Source: Mucilaginibacter jinjuensis
GTDB lineage: Bacteria; Bacteroidota; Bacteroidia; Sphingobacteriales; Sphingobacteriaceae
Direction: 5' to 3'
Assembly (NCBI RefSeq): GCF_028596025.1
Contig: NZ_CP117167.1
Location: 3,100,001-3,164,000, forward strand
Length of the DNA: 64,000 nucleotides
The notes beneath the pieces are model-generated. The model saw nothing but the letters and a program-made list of their open reading frames with translations. It was not told the origin of the DNA and did not search any database. Made by a program: the position numbers and the translations under genes. Shown here piece by piece: positions 17,497 to 26,084 of the stretch. How positions within the stretch are numbered: position 1 is the first letter of the stretch; each line of letters opens with the position of its first letter.

Positions 17497-19017
17497 ATGG
17501 CAGAGCAATTTAGCACAACGGCAAAAACAGACGGGCAGCTTTACAGCGAAGACCTCGCCCCGGTACCGATGGACAAACGATCATGGGGTACCTGGAACTA
17601 TGCAGCCTTATGGATCAGCATGAGTTTGTGTATCCCTACCTATATGCTGGCCAGTTCACTGATAGAAGGCGGCATGAACTGGTGGCAAGCCATCCTAACC
17701 GTATTGCTGGGCAATAGTATTGTGCTTTTACCCATGATATTGAATGGCCGTGCCGGTGCTAAATACGGTATCCCGTTCCCTGTTTTTGCAAGGGCAAGTT
17801 TCGGTACAAAAGGCGCGAACATCCCGGCTATGCTGAGGGCGGTTATTGCCTGCGGCTGGTTTGGTATCCAAACCTGGATTGGCGGGTTTGCTTTGTATCA
17901 AATGGTTAAATTGTGGGTGCCTGCTATTGCTACGCTACCACAGGTTTTTCCGGTATCATGGTCATTGCAAACAGGGCCGGCTATTGTTTTTGTGCTGTTT
18001 TGGCTCCTTAATATGTATTTGGTTTACCTTGGAGTTGATAGTATTAAAAAGCTCTTGGTTTTCAAAGCGTTCTTTTTACCTGCTGCGGCTTTGGCTTTAT
18101 TGTTCTGGGCTATATCTGCCGGGCATGGTTTAGGGCCTATATTGGCGCAGCCATCTAAATTTAAAACACATGGCGCTTTCTGGGCTTTCTTTCTGCCGTC
18201 GCTAACAGGTATGGTTGGTTTTTGGGCAACGCTGTCCTTAAATATTCCCGATTTTACAAGGTATGCTAAAAGTCAGCGGGCACAGTCGATGGGGCAGGCT
18301 ATTGGTTTGCCAACATCAATGACGCTGTTCTCCTTCATTGGTGTGGTGGTTACATCGGCAACTTTTATTATCTACGGCCAAACGATATGGGACCCGGTTG
18401 TGCTGGCCGGAAGGTTTGATAGTAAAATACTGGTGAGCTTTGCCATGCTGGCGGTGGCTTTATCTACGCTGGCTACCAATATTGCAGCTAATATTGTAAG
18501 TCCGGCTAATGATTTCGCGAATCTGTCGCCACAAAAAATAAGCTTTAAAACAGGCGGATATATCACTGGTATATTGGGTATTATGATCTTCCCCTGGAAG
18601 TTAATTGCCGACCCAACCGGTTACATATTCACCTGGCTGGTAGGTTACTCGGGCTTACTCGGGCCAATTGGCGGAATTATGATTGTGGACTATTATTTCA
18701 TCCGTAAGCAAAACCTGCATCTAGATGAACTTTATCAGCATACCGGCCGCTACAGTTTTAAAAATGGATTTAATGGTTATGCCATTGTGGCTTTACTGTT
18801 GGGTATCCTGCCCAATATACCCGGCTTTTTAACCATTATCAAAGTATTGCCTGCAAATACCGTTTGGCCATGGCTGGTATACGTTTACAATTATGCCTGG
18901 TTTGCCGGGTTCTTTATTTCGGGTTTGGCTTATTGGATATTGATGCCTGCCCTTGAGCCTGAAACTATCACAATAACAAACTTGGAGGAGGGAAATTACA
19001 ATGTCGGTACTTATTAA
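17497..19017 (+). CDS. NCS1-family nucleobase/hydantoin:cation symporter
   Basis: The 506-aa inner-membrane protein has about 12 hydrophobic helices. The N-terminal segment SEDLAPVPMDKRSWGTWNYA, followed by GIPFPVFARASFGTKGANIP, is the NCS1 signature; family members import uracil, cytosine, allantoin or hydantoins with Na+ or H+. Given the surrounding genes, uracil, dihydrouracil or a related pyrimidine is the probable substrate. The last 17 bp overlap the start of the dihydropyrimidinase gene, implying translational coupling. Confidence 0.9.
   Translation: MAEQFSTTAKTDGQLYSEDLAPVPMDKRSWGTWNYAALWISMSLCIPTYMLASSLIEGGMNWWQAILTVLLGNSIVLLPMILNGRAGAKYGIPFPVFARASFGTKGANIPAMLRAVIACGWFGIQTWIGGFALYQMVKLWVPAIATLPQVFPVSWSLQTGPAIVFVLFWLLNMYLVYLGVDSIKKLLVFKAFFLPAAALALLFWAISAGHGLGPILAQPSKFKTHGAFWAFFLPSLTGMVGFWATLSLNIPDFTRYAKSQRAQSMGQAIGLPTSMTLFSFIGVVVTSATFIIYGQTIWDPVVLAGRFDSKILVSFAMLAVALSTLATNIAANIVSPANDFANLSPQKISFKTGGYITGILGIMIFPWKLIADPTGYIFTWLVGYSGLLGPIGGIMIVDYYFIRKQNLHLDELYQHTGRYSFKNGFNGYAIVALLLGILPNIPGFLTIIKVLPANTVWPWLVYVYNYAWFAGFFISGLAYWILMPALEPETITITNLEEGNYNVGTY
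18984..18992 (+). promoter_or_regulatory. Strong Shine-Dalgarno-like site of dihydropyrimidinase
   Basis: GGAGGAGGG lies 8 nt before the ATG at 19001, inside the end of the transporter gene. Most genes in this window have no such sequence, so here it fixes the start and suggests efficient reinitiation within the overlap. Confidence 0.6.
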
Positions 19018-20383
19018 GAACGGAAGGATTATTACGGCCAGTGCTGATACCCTTGCTGATATATTTATTGAAGGCGAAACCATTAAAACCATCGGCAAAA
19101 ATTTACATGTTGCTGCTGATGAGGTTATCGATGCGGAAGGTATGCTGGTTTTCCCCGGAGGGATAGATCCGCATGTACATCTGGAAATGCCTTTTATGGG
19201 AACATTTTCCAGCGATACTTACGAGACCGGTACCCGCGCTGCCTTGTATGGCGGTACCACAACTGTGATTGACTTCATATTGCAAACGCAGGGACGTTCG
19301 CTGAAAGATGCTTTAACCGAATGGCAATCCCGCGCTACAGGCAACGCCGTTGGCGATTACAGTTTCCACATGGCGGTGACTGATTTTAATGAGGATACCA
19401 AAAAAGAGATTAAGCAAATGGTAGAGGAGGAGGGCATTACTTCTTTCAAAACCTTTATGGCCTACAAGGGCGCTTTGATGGTTGACGACCGCCAGATGGT
19501 TGGCTTGATGCAGGAGGTGAAAAAACAAGGCGGGATGGTTACAGCCCATGCCACCAACGGCGATATGATTGATTATCTTGTTGCCAAGCACAAATCAGAA
19601 GGAAAACTATCACCTCTATATCACTACTTATCGCAACCCGAAGTTACCGAAGCCGAAGCATCTGGCAGGTTTGCGCACATGGCGGCTTATACGGGTTGCC
19701 CGGCTTATATTGTCCACCTTACCTGCGAGGGCGCTTTAAATGCGGTTAGGGATGCCGGTAAACATAATTACCAGGTATTTGCCGAAACCTGTATCCAATA
19801 TTTATTGCTCGATGCCTCACTGTATGAGCAGGATTTTGAGGGTGCTAAATGGGTAATGAGTCCGCCGCTGCGGGAGTTGAAAGATCAGCGCGCTTTGTGG
19901 GCGGGCATTAATCAAGGCTTGTTGCAAGTGGTAGCTACAGATCATTGCCCGTTTATGTGGGAGCAGAAAAAGATGGGCGAAAAAGATTTCAGCAAGATCC
20001 CGAACGGTCACCCGGCTATCGAGAACAGGATAGAGCTGTTGTACTCTGAAGGTGTGGCGAAGGGTAAGATCAGCCTCAATAAATTTGTAGAAGTGAGCAG
20101 CACCAATGCAGCTAAGATCTTCGGCATGTTTCCGCGAAAGGGGACTATCGCCGTGGGGTCTGATGCTGATATTCTCATCTTCGATCCAAACGCTAAACAT
20201 ACCTTATCAGCCAAACATCACCACATGAATGTAGATTATTCGGCTTACGAAGGTTGGGAACTAACAGGAAAAGTAAAAACGGTTTTATTACGCGGCAAGG
20301 TGGTAATTGATAATAACCATTGCCTGGTTGAAAAAGGTAACGGCACGTTCATTAAGCGTAATAAGGTAAGTAACATCATATAG
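19001..20383 (+). CDS. Dihydropyrimidinase (D-hydantoinase family)
   Basis: The 460-aa cytoplasmic amidohydrolase has the binuclear metal site of the family: His58 and His60 in IDPHVHLEMPF, the carboxylatable Lys150 in TSFKTFMAYKG, further His ligands in VTAHATNGDM and YIVHLTCEGA, and Asp in VATDHCPF. It would hydrolyse 5,6-dihydrouracil to N-carbamoyl-beta-alanine, step two of reductive pyrimidine degradation. The length matches the family. It overlaps the transporter gene by 17 bp and is followed by the beta-ureidopropionase gene after 33 bp. A hydantoinase of broader specificity would look the same. Confidence 0.93.
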   Translation: MSVLIKNGRIITASADTLADIFIEGETIKTIGKNLHVAADEVIDAEGMLVFPGGIDPHVHLEMPFMGTFSSDTYETGTRAALYGGTTTVIDFILQTQGRSLKDALTEWQSRATGNAVGDYSFHMAVTDFNEDTKKEIKQMVEEEGITSFKTFMAYKGALMVDDRQMVGLMQEVKKQGGMVTAHATNGDMIDYLVAKHKSEGKLSPLYHYLSQPEVTEAEASGRFAHMAAYTGCPAYIVHLTCEGALNAVRDAGKHNYQVFAETCIQYLLLDASLYEQDFEGAKWVMSPPLRELKDQRALWAGINQGLLQVVATDHCPFMWEQKKMGEKDFSKIPNGHPAIENRIELLYSEGVAKGKISLNKFVEVSSTNAAKIFGMFPRKGTIAVGSDADILIFDPNAKHTLSAKHHHMNVDYSAYEGWELTGKVKTVLLRGKVVIDNNHCLVEKGNGTFIKRNKVSNII

Positions 20384-20416
20384 AAAACTAACTAACAACC
20401 ATAAAGAACTACATCA

Positions 20417-21283
20417 ATGCCAAGAATCATTAAATCGGGATTAATACAAATGAGCCTGCCCAAAACCGAGGGCGAGGGAACGATCAAAGAGATTATGGAT
20501 GCTATGATCCAAAAGCATATTCCATACATCGAGCGGGCTGGTGAAGCCGGTGTACAGATCTTATGCTTGCAGGAGATTTTTACCACGCCGTATTTCTGCC
20601 CCGGTCAGGATGCCAAATGGTATGCCTCTGCCGAAGCCGTTCCCGGCCCGACTACCGATTTAATGGCCGAGTATGCCAAAAAGTATAACATGGTGATTAT
20701 TGTGCCCATCTATGAAAAAGAGCAGGCTGGCGTGTTGTATAACACCGCTGCTGTAATTGATGCTGATGGTACTTATCTGGGTAAGTACCGCAAAAACCAT
20801 ATCCCGCATACCAACGGTTTCTGGGAGAAATTCTTCTTCAAGCCAGGCAACTTAGGCTATCCGGTTTTTCAGACCAAATACGCCAAAATTGGGGTTTACA
20901 TTTGTTATGATCGTCATTTCCCAGATGGCGCGCGATGTTTGGGTTTGAATGGTGCAGAGATCGTCTATAATCCATCGGCAACGGTAGCCGGTTTATCGCA
21001 ATATCTGTGGAAATTAGAGCAACCAGCACATGCCGCTGCTAATGGTTATTTTATGGGCTGCATTAACCGGGTGGGTGAGGAGAAACCCTGGAATCTGGGC
21101 AAATTCTACGGAACATCATACTTTGTTGATCCTCGCGGACAAATTTTCGCGCAGGCATCAGAAGATAATGATGAATTACTGATCTCTGAATTTGATCTCG
21201 ATATGATTGACGAGGTGCGCAGCACCTGGCAGTTCTTCCGCGACCGCCGCCCTGAAACTTATGGTAAGCTGACTGAACTTTAA
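20417..21283 (+). CDS. Beta-ureidopropionase (nitrilase superfamily)
   Basis: The 288-aa protein has the nitrilase catalytic triad: Glu53 in LCLQEIFTTPYF, Lys126 in GKYRKNHIP and Cys163 in VYICYDRHFPDG. The RKNHIP and CYDRHFP contexts are those of N-carbamoyl-beta-alanine amidohydrolases. It would cleave N-carbamoyl-beta-alanine to beta-alanine, ammonia and CO2. It sits directly after dihydropyrimidinase and 17 bp before preT, consistent with one operon. N-carbamoylputrescine amidase is a related alternative that context makes unlikely. Confidence 0.93.
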   Translation: MPRIIKSGLIQMSLPKTEGEGTIKEIMDAMIQKHIPYIERAGEAGVQILCLQEIFTTPYFCPGQDAKWYASAEAVPGPTTDLMAEYAKKYNMVIIVPIYEKEQAGVLYNTAAVIDADGTYLGKYRKNHIPHTNGFWEKFFFKPGNLGYPVFQTKYAKIGVYICYDRHFPDGARCLGLNGAEIVYNPSATVAGLSQYLWKLEQPAHAAANGYFMGCINRVGEEKPWNLGKFYGTSYFVDPRGQIFAQASEDNDELLISEFDLDMIDEVRSTWQFFRDRRPETYGKLTEL

Positions 21284-21300
21284 CGCGAAAGGCCAAACCT

Positions 21301-22668
21301 ATGTCCATTACCAACTTCCGGCTTACAACCGATGAGTACGATGCCAACTTTGCCGACATCCACCCGCCCTTCGAAAACCTGGCGGCGGCATTGGTAGAGG
21401 CTAATCGCTGCCTGTTTTGCTACGATGCGCCATGCATAAAATCGTGCCCAACGAGTATCGATGTGCCGAAATTCATTAAGCAGATTACTACCGAAAACAT
21501 TAAAGGTTCGGCACATACCATTTTTTCATCCAATATTATGGGTGGAGGATGCTCACGCGTTTGCCCGGTAGAAAAACTGTGCGAAGGTGCCTGTGTGTAC
21601 AATTTGCTGGAAGAAAAGCCGATTGAAATTGCACGCCTGCAAAGGTATTCGACAGATATAGCCATCAGCCATAAATGGCCTTTATTTAAACGGAAGCCAT
21701 CAACAGGTAAACGGGTGGCGATAGTGGGAGCTGGTCCGGCGGGATTGTCTTGTGCACATGTGCTATCTCGTGAGGGCGTGGATGTTACTGTTTACGAGAA
21801 AGAAAGTAAAGGCGGCGGCTTAATGACTTATGGTATAGCTGCTTATAAAGTAACCCCCGCGTTTTGTGAGGAGGAGGTAGATTATATCCTTTCAATAGGA
21901 GGCATCGAAATTAAATACAATCAAACCTTAGGCGAAAACATAAGCTTAGCCGAACTGCAAAGTAATTACGATGCGGTTTACCTGGGCATTGGCGTGGGTT
22001 TAGCCCGTCAGCTCAATATTCCCGGCGAAGAATTGGAAGGTGTGGTAGATGCTATCAGCTTTATTTATGATATCCGTAGCAAAGGCTTTAATCAGGTTAA
22101 GGTAGGAGATAGGGTAGCGGTAATTGGAATGGGGATGACGGCCATTGATGCCGCCACGCAAGCCAAACGTTTAGGCGCAAAAGAAGTAACCATGGTTTAT
22201 CGCCGCACCGAGGCCGAAATGCCTTGCACAACAGTCGAGCTGGATCTGGCCAAACTGGACGGCTGCAAAATTATCTGGCTGGCTGCCCCCAAAGAAATTA
22301 CCGGCGAAAACGACCATGTAAGCCAACTGCATTGCAGCACGATGGTTTTAGGCGAACCCGATGCCAGCGGCCGACGATCGCCAATTGATGCGGGTGAAAC
22401 TATTGTGTTGAATGTAGACATGGTGATTAAAGCCGCCGGACAAATGCCTTTTGAGGCTTTGGTTACCAGTAATAACATCGACCATCAATATGGCAAAATG
22501 TGGGTGGATGCCAATAGCGGCACCAGCATACCAGGCGTTTTTGCCGGTGGCGATTGTGTTAACGGCGGTAAGGAAGTTGTTGATGCTGTGCAGGCCGGTA
22601 AGGACGGCGCAAAGGGCATCCTCAACTATCTAAATGTAAACCAACCTGTAATTACTAACCAATACTAA
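21301..22668 (+). CDS. preT: NAD-dependent dihydropyrimidine dehydrogenase subunit PreT
   Basis: The 455-aa protein matches the N-terminal half of eukaryotic dihydropyrimidine dehydrogenase. Cys-rich segments CLFCYDAPCIKSCPTSIDVP (~40-58) and GGGCSRVCPVEKLCEGAC (~81-98) hold Fe-S clusters. An FAD dinucleotide fold begins at VAIVGAGPAGLSCAH, and a second nucleotide fold begins at VAVIGMGMTAIDAA for NAD(P)H. It passes electrons from NAD(P)H to PreA. The preA gene starts four bases after its stop codon, which fits 1:1 expression of the heteromeric enzyme. Confidence 0.93.
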   Translation: MSITNFRLTTDEYDANFADIHPPFENLAAALVEANRCLFCYDAPCIKSCPTSIDVPKFIKQITTENIKGSAHTIFSSNIMGGGCSRVCPVEKLCEGACVYNLLEEKPIEIARLQRYSTDIAISHKWPLFKRKPSTGKRVAIVGAGPAGLSCAHVLSREGVDVTVYEKESKGGGLMTYGIAAYKVTPAFCEEEVDYILSIGGIEIKYNQTLGENISLAELQSNYDAVYLGIGVGLARQLNIPGEELEGVVDAISFIYDIRSKGFNQVKVGDRVAVIGMGMTAIDAATQAKRLGAKEVTMVYRRTEAEMPCTTVELDLAKLDGCKIIWLAAPKEITGENDHVSQLHCSTMVLGEPDASGRRSPIDAGETIVLNVDMVIKAAGQMPFEALVTSNNIDHQYGKMWVDANSGTSIPGVFAGGDCVNGGKEVVDAVQAGKDGAKGILNYLNVNQPVITNQY

Positions 22669-22672
22669 GATT

Positions 22673-23941
22673 ATGGCAGATATATCATCAAACTTTTTAG
22701 GTATTAAATCGCCCAATCCGTTTTGGTTAGCGAGTGCACCACCGACCGATAAAAAGCTCAATGTATTACGCGCTTTCGAAGCCGGTTGGGGAGGTGTGGT
22801 TTGGAAAACGCTGGGCACGCAGGTAAAAAATGTGTCGTCACGTTATTCGGCAGTCGATTATCATGGCAGCCGGGTGATGGGGTTCAATAATATCGAGCTG
22901 ATCTCTGACCGGCCTCTGGATATCAATCTCCGCGAGATTAAAGAAGTTTTAAAAGAATTCCCCGACAGGGCACTGGTGATTTCTTTAATGGCCGATAACA
23001 GTCGCGAGAGCTGGCACGAGTTGACTAAAAAGATGCAGGATACAGGTGCGCATGGCCTCGAACTCAATTTTGGCTGCCCGCACGGGATGACCGAGCGCGG
23101 CATGGGCGCAGCCGTAGGCCAAGATCCCGAGATTGCCCGTATGGTGGTAGAGTGGGTTATGGAGATTGCGGAAATTCCGGTAATTACCAAGTTGACCCCT
23201 AATGTACACTCTGTAGTGCCAACAGGTTTGGCTTCGGTACAGGCTGGTACTAATGCTTTATCTTTGATTAATACTATACAATCAGTTACAGGTATCGATC
23301 TGGATACCTTTGTGCCCAATCCTAATGTGGCCGGTAAATCTGCATTTGGCGGTTACTGCGGTCCGGCGGTTAAACCCATTGCTTTGAAAATGCTGGCGAC
23401 TATTGCGCAGAACGAAACTACGCGACGGGTACCCATATCTGGCATAGGCGGCATCAGTACCTGGAAAGATGCGGTTGAGTTTATGCTCCTTGGCGCATCA
23501 AACGTGCAGGTTTGTACAGCGGCTATGAAACATGGTTTCCGGATTGTGGAGGATATGTGCGAAGGTTTGAACTACTGGATGGAAGATAAAGGCTTTAAAA
23601 CGTTGGATGATTTCATCGGCAAATCTGTACCTGCCTTAACCAATTGGGAAGATCTCGATATTAATTATCACATTGTTGCCAATATTAACCAGGATAAGTG
23701 TATCCATTGCGGGCTGTGTTATATTGCCTGTGAGGATACCTCGCACCAATCCATCGCGCTCGATTATGGCAAGCCTTATAATAAATACACGATTAAAGAA
23801 GAAGAATGCGTAGGCTGTAACCTTTGCAAACTGGTTTGCCCGGTTGATAGATGTATTACCATGGTTGAACAACGCAAAGGCGACGAATACCTGAACTGGA
23901 AAGATTTCCAGCGCTTAGGCCTTCCGCTTAACGATCATTAA
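22673..23941 (+). CDS. preA: NAD-dependent dihydropyrimidine dehydrogenase subunit PreA
   Basis: The 422-aa protein has an FMN-binding TIM barrel like dihydroorotate dehydrogenase (about 5-310; NFGCPHGMTERGMG, KLTPNVHSVVP, SLINTIQSVTGIDLD, ISGIGGISTW). A C-terminal ferredoxin domain carries two 4Fe-4S motifs, CIHCGLCYIAC and CVGCNLCKLVCPVDRC. With PreT it reduces uracil and thymine to the dihydropyrimidines, the first step of the pathway. It is the last gene of the cluster; a hairpin follows at 23948. Confidence 0.94.
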   Translation: MADISSNFLGIKSPNPFWLASAPPTDKKLNVLRAFEAGWGGVVWKTLGTQVKNVSSRYSAVDYHGSRVMGFNNIELISDRPLDINLREIKEVLKEFPDRALVISLMADNSRESWHELTKKMQDTGAHGLELNFGCPHGMTERGMGAAVGQDPEIARMVVEWVMEIAEIPVITKLTPNVHSVVPTGLASVQAGTNALSLINTIQSVTGIDLDTFVPNPNVAGKSAFGGYCGPAVKPIALKMLATIAQNETTRRVPISGIGGISTWKDAVEFMLLGASNVQVCTAAMKHGFRIVEDMCEGLNYWMEDKGFKTLDDFIGKSVPALTNWEDLDINYHIVANINQDKCIHCGLCYIACEDTSHQSIALDYGKPYNKYTIKEEECVGCNLCKLVCPVDRCITMVEQRKGDEYLNWKDFQRLGLPLNDH

Positions 23942-23947
23942 CAATAT

Positions 23948-23991
23948 ATTTTAACTGGGCTGGGCATATAATTATCACGCCCAGTTAAAAT
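23948..23991. terminator. Convergent hairpin overlapping the alpha-galactosidase stop codon
   Basis: A 13-bp perfect stem (ATTTTAACTGGGC / GCCCAGTTAAAAT) with an 18-nt loop lies between convergent preA and the GH-D gene. Its right arm encodes the last codons of the minus-strand gene, so the terminator is partly coding. No long T-run follows, but the arm ends supply TTTT on each strand. Confidence 0.55.
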
Positions 23992-25645
23992 GTACTTCCC
24001 TGTTATTTAATTTCCACTTTTCGGGCTGAATGTTTTCCATCCAATCTAATGGTTCGCCTAAAGGTTGCTGTTTGGCTGCCTGGGCAAAAGCTTGTTTTAT
24101 GGCCGCTTTCTGGGCTTCGCCAATGGCTTCGGGTTGGGCTGAAATGAATAGCGGTGCACCGCTTTCGGCCAGTAATTGCAGCCATTGTTTGTTGCGTTCC
24201 CATGAAATATCGGTGGTAAGGCCAACGCAATCACCATCTACCGCGTAAAACTTGTTGTGCTGTGGTAAGCGGAATGCCAATGTATTAACACCCATTTTGC
24301 GTGTGCGTTCCCATTCGCGGCCACTGGTATCGTCGCCAATGCGGCACATTTCAAATATGCCCGCGCTTAGATGGCTCATGGTATTGCAGCCTATCACGTA
24401 AATGCTGTCTCCGGCTGCTTCGCGGATGGCGTGGTACAGGTCGAGGATAATCTCCGCGGTGGTTTTGCTGCGGTCGTTAAAGTTCCAGCCGGGTGCGGTA
24501 ATGCTGTCTTTCATGTTAGCACCCCAACGGCCGGTAATATCATAGGTGCTAAAATCGTGCTTCACCATTTCGTAGCCCCATTGCTTGTAAACCTCAAAAT
24601 TGTGCTGAATCCGTGCAATGTTTTCCGGAATGGTAGGGTCGAGCACCGGTGCTTTGGGATCGTCCCTGCCAGGAATTTTCGGTGCTAATAAACTGGACTT
24701 TTCATCGTGCCTTGCACAAAGCGGGCGCATCCATAGTCCGGGGCGCATGCCGAGTTTTTTAATCTCATCACCCAACAGGTGCATATCTTTAAACTTATCG
24801 TTCGGTTTCGAGAAATCATCGTTCCAGCCGCCATCGCCCGGTAATAATGGCGAGTAGGTGGCCCAGCCTGCATCAATTACCGAAAATGGTTTGTTACTGT
24901 TATCAGTAACCAATTCTGCCATCATAGCTGTAGTTTTCTTAATCAGGTCGAAATTGTTATTGCCGTAGGCAAAATACCAGTCGTTTATGCCATAGATAGG
25001 TTGTTTAGGTAAACGCGGCTTTTCGCACATCATCCCACAAAAACGGTGATCGGTATGGAAAGCATTTTCGCCCGGTTTGCTGTTGGTGGTAATGATATCG
25101 GCAGCGTGCAGACTGCGGTTGCCCAATAATACACCATTACCGCCCGAATGAGTATCTAACGTAAGCTCCAAACTATCCGTGCCTAAGCTCCACCAGCAAA
25201 TACTTTTGGCCCCGGTTTTTACACCGAAGCAGGTTGTTTGCTTTCCATCAGCAATTAATATGTACCAGGGATTTTTAACGGCAGATAGATCAGTTTTCCA
25301 TTGCAGATCGCCATACGAGCGTTCGAATGCATCACCCAAAAACTTAACATCTGTATTTATATGGTGCTTCCATTTTAAACGTACCGCGTTTAATTGCTGC
25401 GTTGGCGAGGTAACGTATATTCCCTTAGCATTGCCATTCGTTTTAATAGTGACCTCAATATCCTTGTAGTTAAATACAGAACCATTGCTACTTTTTAGTT
25501 TAAACCATTCGTCGCCGGATTGCGCCCAGACTTCATCCGGCACGTTGATCGTGCTTGTTTGAGTTGATGTTGCGTAAGTAAGTCTGCTTAACAAAAGGGT
25601 TGCAGCAGTGCCTGCGGATAGTTTTATGAAATTTCGCCTTTGCAT
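23975..25645 (-). CDS. Tat-exported clan GH-D glycoside hydrolase (alpha-galactosidase-like)
   Basis: The 556-aa protein starts with a twin-arginine signal (MQRRNFIKLSAG). A beta-sandwich-like N-terminal region precedes a TIM barrel beginning near residue 220 (YGINDWYFAYGN, FSVIDAGWATYSP). The candidate nucleophile is Asp364 in YEMVKHDFST, and the candidate acid/base is Asp438 or Asp439 in RIGDDTSGREW, in the order seen in GH27/GH36 enzymes. It is therefore an alpha-galactosidase or related retaining alpha-glycosidase; the subfamily is not clear. It is a single gene between two catabolic clusters with no SusCD partner nearby. Export already folded suggests a periplasmic oligosaccharide-trimming role. 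Confidence 0.8.
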   Translation of the reverse strand: MQRRNFIKLSAGTAATLLLSRLTYATSTQTSTINVPDEVWAQSGDEWFKLKSSNGSVFNYKDIEVTIKTNGNAKGIYVTSPTQQLNAVRLKWKHHINTDVKFLGDAFERSYGDLQWKTDLSAVKNPWYILIADGKQTTCFGVKTGAKSICWWSLGTDSLELTLDTHSGGNGVLLGNRSLHAADIITTNSKPGENAFHTDHRFCGMMCEKPRLPKQPIYGINDWYFAYGNNNFDLIKKTTAMMAELVTDNSNKPFSVIDAGWATYSPLLPGDGGWNDDFSKPNDKFKDMHLLGDEIKKLGMRPGLWMRPLCARHDEKSSLLAPKIPGRDDPKAPVLDPTIPENIARIQHNFEVYKQWGYEMVKHDFSTYDITGRWGANMKDSITAPGWNFNDRSKTTAEIILDLYHAIREAAGDSIYVIGCNTMSHLSAGIFEMCRIGDDTSGREWERTRKMGVNTLAFRLPQHNKFYAVDGDCVGLTTDISWERNKQWLQLLAESGAPLFISAQPEAIGEAQKAAIKQAFAQAAKQQPLGEPLDWMENIQPEKWKLNNREVHFNWA

Positions 25646-25738
25646 AATGGTAGATGGGATTGGTTTATAAAGGTTCGTTTCAAATATAATGTAAGGTTGA
25701 CAAATATTCGTGCCATTGTTGGTATTTCAATTAGCAAA

Positions 25739-25762
25739 GTTGTTGGTGACAACACCAACAAC
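25739..25762. promoter_or_regulatory. 24-bp perfect inverted repeat, possible operator
   Basis: GTTGTTGGTG-ACAA-CACCAACAAC lies about 95 bp upstream of the alpha-galactosidase-like gene start. The 10-bp arms with a 4-nt spacer are typical of a dimeric repressor site (LacI-type in size). There is no T-run, so a terminator is less likely. No matching regulator gene is adjacent. Confidence 0.4.
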
Positions 25763-25773
25763 GGCGTAGAAGG

Positions 25774-25884
25774 GTCATGCTGAGGCACTCGAAGCATGTG
25801 GGCAAAGGCCTATCTGCGCCATATATACCGTTAATAAATAGTTGGCGATGCCCAACGCACATGATTCGAGTGCCTCAGCATGAC
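25774..25884. repeat. Long inverted repeat, REP-like hairpin
   Basis: The arms GTCATGCTGAGGCACTCGAA (from 25774) and TTCGAGTGCCTCAGCATGAC (to 25884) are perfectly complementary and continue imperfectly to 25800/25858, enclosing a ~57-bp centre. Such dispersed hairpins are common between genes of Sphingobacteria. The rest of the 439-bp region 25646-26084 holds the divergent promoters of the GH-D and carboxyltransferase genes; I see nothing else in it. Confidence 0.6.
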
Positions 25885-26084
25885 ACCCTACACTATCAGC
25901 AAAAAAAATGCGTGTAAGCATTAACCTTCCCTGCATTCCATATTAAATTTCTCCCCACATTTTGATTCCTCATTATTATTTGCGTACTTGTGCAAATGCT
26001 ATGCATGCATAGTATTTTTATGACCAATTTGAGCCCCTGCGCTATTTTTTATTATAAACGGATACTGAATTAAAATTCATTGTA

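Noticed and set aside
23081..23128. Apparent loss of the catalytic Cys in PreA: MGAAVGQDPE where mammalian dihydropyrimidine dehydrogenase has GLACGQDPE
   Set aside because: From memory, E. coli PreA also has Val at this position, so this looks like the normal bacterial form rather than inactivation.
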